Positions 8,159 through 15,637 of a stretch of DNA of 33,295 nt are shown in pieces. The notes beneath the pieces were generated by a model, which was given only the letters and a program-made list of their open reading frames with translations, was not told where the DNA came from and searched no databases. Numbering within the stretch: the stretch's first letter is position 1; every line of letters begins with the position of its first letter. The DNA is from Bacteroidaceae bacterium (GTDB lineage: Bacteria; Bacteroidota; Bacteroidia; Bacteroidales; Bacteroidaceae). Where the stretch lies: contig JAKSLO010000019.1 of assembly GCA_024401185.1 (NCBI GenBank), positions 1 through 33,295 on the forward strand, read 5' to 3'. The translations under genes were made by a program, and so were the position numbers.

Positions 8159-8338
8159 TTAAGCCTCTTTCTCAATAGCAACCTTGCCGCGATAGTAACC
8201 GCAAGCGGGGCATACTGTGTGATAGATGTAATACTCACCGCAGTTGGGGCATATAGCCAATGTGGGAGCTACTGCTCCATCGTGAGTTCTACGCTTCAAA
8301 GTCCTGGTGTGGGACTGTCTTCTTTTAGGATGTGCCAT
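8159..8338 (-). CDS. rpmF: 50S ribosomal protein L32
   Basis: 59-aa L32. It opens MAHPKRRQSHTRTLKRRTH and carries a zinc-ribbon pattern, CPNCG then CPACG 13 residues later, so this is the four-cysteine zinc-binding form. It starts 14 bp after yceD, and the yceD-rpmF-fabH order is conserved in many bacteria. Confidence 0.97.
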   Translation of the reverse strand: MAHPKRRQSHTRTLKRRTHDGAVAPTLAICPNCGEYYIYHTVCPACGYYRGKVAIEKEA

Positions 8339-8352
8339 TTTTTAAAATGTAT

Positions 8353-8898
8353 TTAATTGTTTGTTGATATTAACTTTTTTAGTGCGTCCCATCTCGGGTC
8401 GGTAGGTTGTGCCTCGGCTGTCTCGTCTTCGTCACTCTCACCTGCCTCATGGGGTTGATGCTGAGAGAGAGCCTTTTCCATTTCGGCGTTGCATTCCCCC
8501 TCTTCATGAACGTGGCTTAGAGGTATCTGCAAGGCTATCTGCTCATACACCTGCCATGCGATGTCTAAAATACCTTCGTCCTCGGGCACGATTATCAGGT
8601 CTCCGTCATCTTCGAATTCCTCACCCAGCTTCACGCTGAGCTCCACATCGCCCTCAACGGGTTGCATCATAGGGTCGAGGCAACGATCGCAAAGCACTTG
8701 CACCTCACCCTGAAACTGGAGTCGTACCTTGTAGGCACCAGCCACTTGACGCACCTGCATGCCAAGGGTGACATTTCCGCGTTGGATTTCATCTCCTTGA
8801 ACCTCAGCGAAGAAATCATTGTCGGCCACAAGTGAGCGTGTCAGCACCTCGCCTTGAATGGCCTTTAGATCTATCTTATATGCGTCCAGTTTCTTCAT
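8353..8898 (-). CDS. yceD: YceD/DUF177 family protein (23S rRNA accumulation protein)
   Basis: 181 aa from ATG 8898. It contains the DUF177 signature (VQVLCDRCLDPMMQPVEGD) and an acidic C-terminal half (AGESDEDETAEAQPTDPRW). DUF177 proteins are linked to 23S rRNA accumulation and to co-expression with L32. The frame stays open to 9000, but the promoter box at 8907-8914 lies inside that extension, so 8898 is the real start. It is the first gene of the ribosome/fatty-acid cluster. Confidence 0.9.
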   Translation of the reverse strand: MKKLDAYKIDLKAIQGEVLTRSLVADNDFFAEVQGDEIQRGNVTLGMQVRQVAGAYKVRLQFQGEVQVLCDRCLDPMMQPVEGDVELSVKLGEEFEDDGDLIIVPEDEGILDIAWQVYEQIALQIPLSHVHEEGECNAEMEKALSQHQPHEAGESDEDETAEAQPTDPRWDALKKLISTNN

Positions 8899-8906
8899 TT
8901 GGCGTG

Positions 8907-8914
8907 CAAAGTTA
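8907..8914 (-). promoter_or_regulatory. -7 box of the yceD-rpmF promoter, giving a near-leaderless transcript
   Basis: TAACTTTG on the minus strand matches TAnnTTTG. Its last base is only 8 bases before the yceD ATG, so the expected transcript start leaves a leader of roughly 3-5 nt. No clear -33 TTTG is seen at the expected distance. Confidence 0.7.
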
Positions 8915-8962
8915 CGAAAAAAAGTAATACGAAGGCACAAAATACACGTAAAAAATGTATTT

Positions 8963-10135
8963 TTAGTGCTTTTTAAGCTCAATTCGGAAGGTTGTTCCAC
9001 GTCCTAGCTCCGAATTTTTCACAAAAACATGCCCATTATGGTATTGTTCGACAATACGTTTGCACAAAGCCAAACCCAGTCCCCAACCACGTGCCTTAGT
9101 GGTATAACCAGCCTTGAAGACGGTACGCATCTTGTTTTTGGCTATGCCCTTACCTGTATCGGAAACCTCTATCGAGAACACGTCCTCCTCCTCGCGAGCC
9201 ACAAGCCTGATGCTGCCCTTGCCCTCCATGGCATCAATGGCATTCTTACACAGGTTTTCGATGACCCACTCAAAAAGTGGAGCGCAAATATTGACAATAA
9301 GAGGCTGCGAAGGCATCTGCGTGGTAAGCACCACCTTGTTGCTGGTACGCTTGCCGATATACTCCACCACATGTTCTACCACCTCACTGAGATTTTCCGG
9401 CTTGCACTCTGGCAGAGAACCTATCTTCGAGAATCGTTCTGCAATACGTTGCAAGCGACTCACGTCCTTACCCATCTCGGGAATTAGTGCATCCTCGGGA
9501 TAGCTTTCCTTCAGCACCTCCACCCATGCCATCAAACTACTGATGGGGGTACCCAACTGATGAGCGGTCTCTTTTGAAAGTCCCACCCACACCTTATTTT
9601 GTTCTGCACGCCTGCTACTCAGCAAGGCAAAGATGGCGACCAGGACAAAAATAAGCACAACGCCAAACTGCACATAGGGATAAATGGTAAGACGGTGTAT
9701 CATCACGCTTTCATCATAGCACACCTCCAAATAATCGGGGGGAGTGATGCTATCGCCCAATAGGTCTATCCGGATAAAGTTGTTAGCATTTCGCATGGCA
9801 AAGGCCTTCTCTCTGACCTCGGAAAGTGTATCAGAGGCATCCGTGGCACTTAATTGCAAATTACGGTAAGTATAGACTTCGTCCTTTGAATCGAGTACCA
9901 CAAGCGGAATGGTGTTATTACCCTCAAGCACTTTAAGCACCAATTGCAAATCTGTATTCTCGTCGGCATTATTAAATGAGCGCATAGCCTCCGCCCACAC
10001 TTCCATGTCGGCACGCTCACCCTCCTGCAAGTCACTAACCAAAGCATTAGACACCACAAGAGAAGCCACGGCAATGGCGACTGCCGACACCACAAGAAGT
10101 ATCTTAATATGTCTGATTTTTTCCGTCCACTGCAT
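8963..10135 (-). CDS. Orphan membrane histidine kinase
   Basis: 390-aa sensor kinase from ATG 10135 (a GTG two codons upstream is possible). Two membrane helices (about 10-34 and 155-174) flank an extracytoplasmic sensor region. The kinase core has a HisKA-like box with H192 (SKETAHQLGTPISSL), an N box (NLCKNAIDAM), a G1 box (DTGKGIAK) and a G2 box (RGWGLGLALCKRI). The HQLGTP phospho-acceptor form is typical of Bacteroidota kinases. No response regulator lies next to it. It follows the patatin-like gene by 33 bp, so the two are probably cotranscribed. Confidence 0.92.
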   Translation of the reverse strand: MQWTEKIRHIKILLVVSAVAIAVASLVVSNALVSDLQEGERADMEVWAEAMRSFNNADENTDLQLVLKVLEGNNTIPLVVLDSKDEVYTYRNLQLSATDASDTLSEVREKAFAMRNANNFIRIDLLGDSITPPDYLEVCYDESVMIHRLTIYPYVQFGVVLIFVLVAIFALLSSRRAEQNKVWVGLSKETAHQLGTPISSLMAWVEVLKESYPEDALIPEMGKDVSRLQRIAERFSKIGSLPECKPENLSEVVEHVVEYIGKRTSNKVVLTTQMPSQPLIVNICAPLFEWVIENLCKNAIDAMEGKGSIRLVAREEEDVFSIEVSDTGKGIAKNKMRTVFKAGYTTKARGWGLGLALCKRIVEQYHNGHVFVKNSELGRGTTFRIELKKH

Positions 10136-10168
10136 AAACACAAACTATCAACTCAGTTTTTTCATCAT

Positions 10169-11053
10169 TTAACTTGCAAGACCATCCGGAGTCTCATTCG
10201 AATCCTTCTTGAGAAACTCATTCTCGAATGCCTCCCGTCCGCATTCATAACCCTCTTCATACAAGGCAATGAGGCGGTTTATGTTGCGTTCCATACGTCC
10301 CACCTCAAGCCGTTTTTTAGGACGTATGGCTATAACCTTACCCTCTTCCTCCATCTGTTCCACCAATTGCAGCTGTTCGTTATACACGGCACAACGATGG
10401 CTCAATGCCTCACGCAGATGTGGAAAACGGTTGTAGATAAAACGAGGCACACGAATATCCTTTTCCGATTTTCGATACCCCTTGTTACGTGTCAACACAA
10501 CCACATTTTTCTCATAGCCCTTCTCTATAGCGTGAAGCACGGGAATGGAATCCACTATACCCCCATCGAGCATGGGGATGTTGTCAACATAAATCACAGG
10601 GCACACATAAGGAAGACTGCTTGATGCCTGGCATATCCTGAGCAGACGGACAGGGTCGGAAGGCTCATGAAGATAGCACGCCTTACCTGTAAGGCAATCT
10701 GTCGTGACCATCTCGAAACAAGTTGGATTGGCGCGATAGGCATCATAATCGTAAGGCAATATGGTAGAAGGCATCTCGCCGAAGAGGAAGTTAAGGTCAA
10801 GGATGCTGTGCTGACGAGGCAGGAAACGAAGTCCGATGTATTTGTAGTCGCGCAGCATCTCAATATTGCTGGTGCGAGCCCTGCCTCGTTGACGGCTCAT
10901 GAAAGAGAGTCCGTTGCAAGCTCCAGCCGAGACACCCACTACATACGGAAAATGAAGCCCAGCATCCAGGAAATAATCCAAGACACCACAAGTGAAGACG
11001 CCTCGCATACCTCCACCCTCTAAAACAAGGCCCATTTTTGTACAATCCAGCAT
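10169..11053 (-). CDS. Patatin-like phospholipase family protein
   Basis: 294-aa patatin-fold acyl hydrolase. It shows the oxyanion loop GGGMRG (about 13-18), the nucleophile elbow GVSAG (about 39-43, serine in the middle) and the Asp of the dyad in DGGIVDS. No signal peptide is visible, so it is probably cytosolic or membrane-peripheral, acting on lipid esters. ATG 11053 is the first ATG after the promoter box at 11074-11081; ATG 11035 (MGLVLEGGG) is an alternative that would trim six residues. It lies upstream of the histidine kinase and divergent from the M24 peptidase. Confidence 0.9.
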   Translation of the reverse strand: MLDCTKMGLVLEGGGMRGVFTCGVLDYFLDAGLHFPYVVGVSAGACNGLSFMSRQRGRARTSNIEMLRDYKYIGLRFLPRQHSILDLNFLFGEMPSTILPYDYDAYRANPTCFEMVTTDCLTGKACYLHEPSDPVRLLRICQASSSLPYVCPVIYVDNIPMLDGGIVDSIPVLHAIEKGYEKNVVVLTRNKGYRKSEKDIRVPRFIYNRFPHLREALSHRCAVYNEQLQLVEQMEEEGKVIAIRPKKRLEVGRMERNINRLIALYEEGYECGREAFENEFLKKDSNETPDGLAS

Positions 11054-11073
11054 ACACAATGATTTTTTCTACG

Positions 11074-11081
11074 CAAAGATA
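11074..11081 (-). promoter_or_regulatory. -7 box of the patatin/histidine-kinase promoter
   Basis: TATCTTTG on the minus strand; the transcript would start near 11070, about 17 nt before ATG 11053. Confidence 0.65.
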
Positions 11082-11104
11082 CATACTTTTCCAAATATTT
11101 TTGC

Positions 11105-11112
11105 TAAATTTG
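11105..11112 (+). promoter_or_regulatory. -7 box of the M24 peptidase promoter
   Basis: TAAATTTG on the plus strand; the transcript would start near 11117, about 29 nt before ATG 11146. Only 23 bp separate this box from the opposing patatin box, so the two polymerase footprints overlap. Confidence 0.6.
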
Positions 11113-11145
11113 CGCAAATATTTACCTTATCATTCCAAAACAGCA

Positions 11146-12552
11146 ATGTTATTCAGCAAACAAACCTATATCGACCGTCGTAAGACATTGAAAAATCGCG
11201 TGGGAAGTGGCCTCATCATCATCATGGGCAACAACGACTCTCCCATGAACTATCCTGCCAACGTGTACCGTTTTCGTCAGGACAGTAGTTTCCTTTATTT
11301 TTTCGCGCAGCAACGTGATGGACTGGTGGGTGTCATCGACTGTGACGAAGACAAGGAATACCTCTTCGGCAACGACATAGACATAGAAGACATTGTGTGG
11401 TTTGGCCAGGTGGACAGCGTGGCAGACATGGCCAGCCAGATTGGCGTAGCCCACAGCGCCCCCATGAGCCAACTGAAAGTGCTCGTGGACAAAGTCAAGA
11501 GCCAGGGGCGCAAGGTTCACTACCTCCCACCCTACCGCCACGACATCCAGATTCAGTTGATGGATCTTCTCAGCATTCACCCCAGCGAACAACGTGCCAA
11601 GGCTTCGGTGGAACTCATCAAGGCTGTGGTGGATCAGCGTGCGGTGAAGTCGGCCGACGAAATCATCGAGATAGAAAAAGCCTGTGCCATCGGCTACGAG
11701 ATGCACACCACAGCCATGAAGCTTTGCAAACCCGGTGTCACCGAGCAATACATTGCTGGCATCATTGGTGGCATTGCCAGTGCCAAGGGTTGCATCACCA
11801 GCTTCCCCAGCATCTTATCTATGCACGGCGAGATTATGCATGGCTACCCCTCACCCCGTCCGCTCGAAGCTGGAAGACTGATGCTTTGCGACGCCGGCGC
11901 CGAGACCAACGACAACTATAGTAGCGACAACACACGCACTACCCCCATCAGCGGAAAGTTCGACTCACGTCAGCGCGACATTTACAACATCGTGGTGGAA
12001 TGCCACGACCATGCGCTCAGCATTGCAGCACCAGGGGTAAAATGGTGGGACGTACATTTCAGCGTGGCACGCCTGATGACCGAACGGCTCAAGGAACTGG
12101 GGCTTATGAAGGGTAATACAGAGGAAGCTGTAAGAAATGGAGCCCATGCTATGTTCATGCCTCACGGCCTGGGTCACATGATGGGTATGGACGTACACGA
12201 CATGGAGGGATTAGGACAGATATACGTAGGTTTTGACAACGAGGTGCGTCCTAACCTTGAGCAGTTCGGCACTAACTGTCTGCGCTGCGGACGTCGCCTG
12301 CAAGAAGGATGGGTCATGACCGACGAACCCGGCATCTACTTCATCCCTGCCCTTATTGACGAGTGGCGCGAGAAGGGTATCAACAAGGACTTCCTCAACT
12401 TTGACATGCTGGAGACCTACAAGGACTTCGGCGGCATCCGCATCGAGGACGACATCCTCATCACCAAGGAGGGTTGCCGATTACTGGGTAAGAACCGCAT
12501 CCCCTACTACATCGATGAGGTGGAGGCTTTCGTGGCCGAGAACAACAAGTAA
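11146..12552 (+). CDS. pepP: M24 family Xaa-Pro aminopeptidase (PepP-like)
   Basis: 468-aa creatinase/aminopeptidase-fold metallopeptidase that removes N-terminal residues preceding proline. The N-terminal domain (about 1-170) precedes the catalytic pita-bread fold. Metal ligands are visible in order: Asp in CDAGAETND, Asp in SSDNTRT, His in HGLGHMMGMDVHD, Glu in TDEPGIYF and Glu in GGIRIEDD. ATG 11146 is chosen because the promoter box sits at 11105-11112; the frame stays open upstream to 11038. No signal peptide, so cytosolic. Confidence 0.92.
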   Translation: MLFSKQTYIDRRKTLKNRVGSGLIIIMGNNDSPMNYPANVYRFRQDSSFLYFFAQQRDGLVGVIDCDEDKEYLFGNDIDIEDIVWFGQVDSVADMASQIGVAHSAPMSQLKVLVDKVKSQGRKVHYLPPYRHDIQIQLMDLLSIHPSEQRAKASVELIKAVVDQRAVKSADEIIEIEKACAIGYEMHTTAMKLCKPGVTEQYIAGIIGGIASAKGCITSFPSILSMHGEIMHGYPSPRPLEAGRLMLCDAGAETNDNYSSDNTRTTPISGKFDSRQRDIYNIVVECHDHALSIAAPGVKWWDVHFSVARLMTERLKELGLMKGNTEEAVRNGAHAMFMPHGLGHMMGMDVHDMEGLGQIYVGFDNEVRPNLEQFGTNCLRCGRRLQEGWVMTDEPGIYFIPALIDEWREKGINKDFLNFDMLETYKDFGGIRIEDDILITKEGCRLLGKNRIPYYIDEVEAFVAENNK

Positions 12553-12663
12553 ACCAACAACAGAGTGATGACGTAGCCAGACGAAAACTGCATGTAAGCA
12601 GCATTTTCTGACACGCATCCCTTCCATTAAGTAACGAAACAAAATAATAAAAACATAACGACA

Positions 12664-13872
12664 ATGAAAAGATTCATTACCTTGGCAATGGCCACATTGG
12701 CCATCATGCCTTCATGGGCTCAGAATGCCGAAGAAAAAAAGGCTGACCCCAGCAAACCGGTGTTTACCACAGTGGTAGAGATTCCTATCACCAGCATCAA
12801 GAACCAAGCCAAATCTGGCACCTGCTGGAACTACTCTACCTTGTCATTCTTCGAGGCTGAGATTCTCAAGAAGTCGGGCAAGACATACGACCTCTGCGAG
12901 ATGTTCGTCTGCAACAAGAACTATATGGACCGTGCTACCACGGTGGTGCGCATGCACGGTGACGCACAGTTCAGCCAAGGTGGTTCGGCCTATGACGTAT
13001 TAGCCGTCCTCGAAAAGGATGGTATCTGTCCTGAGGAAGCTATGCCTCTGCCTGGCACTATGTATGGTGACACGCTGAACAACTTTGCCGAGTTCTTCAA
13101 CGTAATGACTCCCTATGTTGAGGCTGTGGCTAAGAGTACAGCCAAAAACATCTCCAGCAAGACCTGGAAGAACGGCTTGCAAGGCATCCTCGACGCTTAT
13201 CTGGGCAAGTGTCCTGAAACGTTTACCTACGAAGGCAAGACATACACCCCCCAGACTTTTGCCAAGAGTCTGGGACTGGATTGGAACGACTATGTGTCTA
13301 TTACAAGCTACACACATCATCCCTTCTACAAAGAGTTTGCCGTAGAGGTACAGGACAATTGGCGTCAGCCCGGCTCATGGAACCTGCCCATCGATGAGAT
13401 GGCACGTGTCATCGACGAGGCTGTTCGCAATGGTTACACTGTAGCCTGGGGTGGTGACGTATCTGACAAGGGTTTCACCCGTCAGGGTCTGGCCATGCTC
13501 TACGATGCTGAGGGTACTCCCACCGTGGCTGGTACCGACATGGACCGCTGGTTGGGTCTTTCCAAGACCGAGAAGCTGCAGAAGGTGGCTGACTTGGGCG
13601 TAAACGCAGCAGAGAAGACCCCCACACAGGAAATGCGTCAGGAGGAATTCGACAACTGGGAGCTGACCGATGACCACGGCATGCTGATCTACGGCATCGC
13701 TAAGGACCAGAACGGACGTGAATATTATATGGTAAAGAACTCTTGGGGCGATGCTGGCGAGTACAAAGGCATTTGGTACATGTCCAAAAACTTCATCGTA
13801 GCCAAGACGATGGACTTCATGGTCAACAAGAATGCCATTCCTAAGGACATCCGTAAGAAGTTGGGCATCTAG
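12664..13872 (+). CDS. Secreted C1B (bleomycin hydrolase/PepC-type) cysteine peptidase
   Basis: 402-aa papain-fold peptidase with a signal peptide (about 1-19, ending SWAQ). The oxyanion Gln and catalytic Cys are Q48 and C54 (KNQAKSGTCWNYST), His is in DDHGMLIYGIA and Asn in VKNSWGDAG. The first catalytic motif lies close to the N-terminus with no long propeptide. In bleomycin hydrolases the C-terminus lies in the active site and sets aminopeptidase activity; this one ends RKKLGI, exactly as its paralogue at 29833-31008. It lies 111 bp after the M24 peptidase and 3 bp before recJ. Confidence 0.9.
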   Translation: MKRFITLAMATLAIMPSWAQNAEEKKADPSKPVFTTVVEIPITSIKNQAKSGTCWNYSTLSFFEAEILKKSGKTYDLCEMFVCNKNYMDRATTVVRMHGDAQFSQGGSAYDVLAVLEKDGICPEEAMPLPGTMYGDTLNNFAEFFNVMTPYVEAVAKSTAKNISSKTWKNGLQGILDAYLGKCPETFTYEGKTYTPQTFAKSLGLDWNDYVSITSYTHHPFYKEFAVEVQDNWRQPGSWNLPIDEMARVIDEAVRNGYTVAWGGDVSDKGFTRQGLAMLYDAEGTPTVAGTDMDRWLGLSKTEKLQKVADLGVNAAEKTPTQEMRQEEFDNWELTDDHGMLIYGIAKDQNGREYYMVKNSWGDAGEYKGIWYMSKNFIVAKTMDFMVNKNAIPKDIRKKLGI

Positions 13873-13875
13873 GTT

Positions 13876-15594
13876 ATGAACTATCAGTGGAAATACCAAA
13901 CACCTACTGAAGAACAACAAGAAACGGCAAAGACCCTGGCTCACGACCTTGGAATCAATCCTGCCTTGGGCTGGCTCCTAATGCGAAGGGGCATCACAAA
14001 CCAGCAGGATGCCAAGCATTTCTTCCGTCCGCAACTCAACGAACTGCTCGACCCATTCTTGTTTAAGGACATGAGAAAGGCTGTGGAGCGACTCAACGAA
14101 GCGTTAGGCAAGAAAGAGCGCATCCTGGTGTATGGCGATTATGATGTGGATGGCTGTACTGCTGTCGCATTGGTCTATAAGTTCTTGCAACAGTTCTACT
14201 CCAATGTGGACTACTATATCCCCGACCGTAATGAGGAAGGGTATGGCGTTTCACATAAGGGGGTGGACTATGCCAAGGAAACGGATGTAAAACTCATCAT
14301 CGTGCTTGACTGTGGCATCAAAGCTATCGAGGAGATTAGCTATGCCAAGTCACTAGGCATCGACTTTATCATCTGCGACCACCATGTGCCTGATGAGGAA
14401 CTACCTCCCGCTGTGGCTATTCTCAATGCCAAGCGCGAGGACGGCACCTATCCTTACAAGGACCTGTCGGGATGTGGCGTGGGCTTCAAGTTCATGCAAG
14501 CTTTTGCCATGGATAATGGCATAGAGTTTGCACAGCTCATCCCGCTACTCGACCTCTGTGCCATCAGTATTGCTTCTGACATTGTGCCCATCTTGGGCGA
14601 GAACCGCATACTGGCCTACCACGGATTACGCCAGCTCAATGGCAATCCCAGCGTGGGCGTAAAAGCCATCCTTGATATCTGTGGATTGGGCGAGAAGGAG
14701 ATTACGATGAACGACATCATCTTCAAGATAGGCCCTCGCATCAATGCTTCAGGACGTATGCAAAACGGAAAGATGGCTGTAGCATTACTGGTGGAGAAAG
14801 ACCCTGTGCAGGCACTTCGCAAGGCCGAACTCATCAACGACTTCAACGAGCAACGCAAAGACTTGGACAAAGCCATGACCGAGGAGGCCAACAAGGTAGT
14901 AGAAAGTTTGGACAAGCAGAACGAGCCTCACTCCATAGTTATATATAATGAGGAGTGGCATCGTGGTCTCATTGGCATCGTGGCCTCACGCCTTACGGAA
15001 ATCTATTTCCGTCCGGCAGTGGTACTCACACGCACCGACGATATCGCCACAGGCTCAGCACGCTCGGTCAGCGGGTTCGACATCTACAAAGCCATAGAAA
15101 GCTGCCGTGACATTCTTGAGAACTTCGGTGGACACACCTATGCGGCAGGGTTGTCGCTTAAGGTGGAGAACATTCCCGAGTTTAAGCGCCGCTTTGGGGA
15201 GTATGTGGAAAAACACATTACACAGGAGCAAATCAGCGCGCAACTCGACATTGAATACGCACTTAACTTCAAGGATATTAATCGCAAGTTCTTCAACGAC
15301 CTCAAGCGATTCTATCCCTATGGTCCTAACAACCCTAAGCCCATATTCTGCTCATTGCAGGTTTATGACTATGGCACAAGTAAGGTGGTAGGACGTGAGC
15401 AGGAGCACATCAAGCTTGAACTGGTGGACAACAAGAGCAACAATGTCATGAACGGCATTGCCTTTGGACAGAGTTCACAGGTGCGATACATCAAGAGTAA
15501 GCAATCGTTCAGCATTGCCTACACCATTGAGGAGAATACGCACAAGCGCGGAGAAGTGCAACTGCAAATTGAGGACATCCGTCCATCAGAATAA
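13876..15594 (+). CDS. recJ: Single-stranded-DNA-specific exonuclease RecJ
   Basis: 572-aa 5-prime to 3-prime ssDNA exonuclease. The DHH phosphoesterase domain has VYGDYDVDGCTA, DCGIKA and CDHHVPDEELP; the DHHA1 domain carries HRGLIGIVASRL and the GGHTYAAGLS motif; a C-terminal OB domain follows. It starts 3 bp after the C1B stop and precedes recQ by 43 bp. RecJ digests DNA that RecQ unwinds, so the pairing is functional. Confidence 0.96.
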   Translation: MNYQWKYQTPTEEQQETAKTLAHDLGINPALGWLLMRRGITNQQDAKHFFRPQLNELLDPFLFKDMRKAVERLNEALGKKERILVYGDYDVDGCTAVALVYKFLQQFYSNVDYYIPDRNEEGYGVSHKGVDYAKETDVKLIIVLDCGIKAIEEISYAKSLGIDFIICDHHVPDEELPPAVAILNAKREDGTYPYKDLSGCGVGFKFMQAFAMDNGIEFAQLIPLLDLCAISIASDIVPILGENRILAYHGLRQLNGNPSVGVKAILDICGLGEKEITMNDIIFKIGPRINASGRMQNGKMAVALLVEKDPVQALRKAELINDFNEQRKDLDKAMTEEANKVVESLDKQNEPHSIVIYNEEWHRGLIGIVASRLTEIYFRPAVVLTRTDDIATGSARSVSGFDIYKAIESCRDILENFGGHTYAAGLSLKVENIPEFKRRFGEYVEKHITQEQISAQLDIEYALNFKDINRKFFNDLKRFYPYGPNNPKPIFCSLQVYDYGTSKVVGREQEHIKLELVDNKSNNVMNGIAFGQSSQVRYIKSKQSFSIAYTIEENTHKRGEVQLQIEDIRPSE

Positions 15595-15596
15595 TT

Positions 15597-15618
15597 CCTC
15601 TCACCACGGGGGAGGGAT
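15597..15618 (+). repeat. GC-rich repeat, partial copy 4
   Basis: CCTCTCACCACGGGGGAGGG lies in the 43-bp recJ-recQ gap. It keeps both ends of the repeat but lacks the middle. Confidence 0.5.
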
Positions 15619-15637
15619 AACCATATAGATTACTTTT

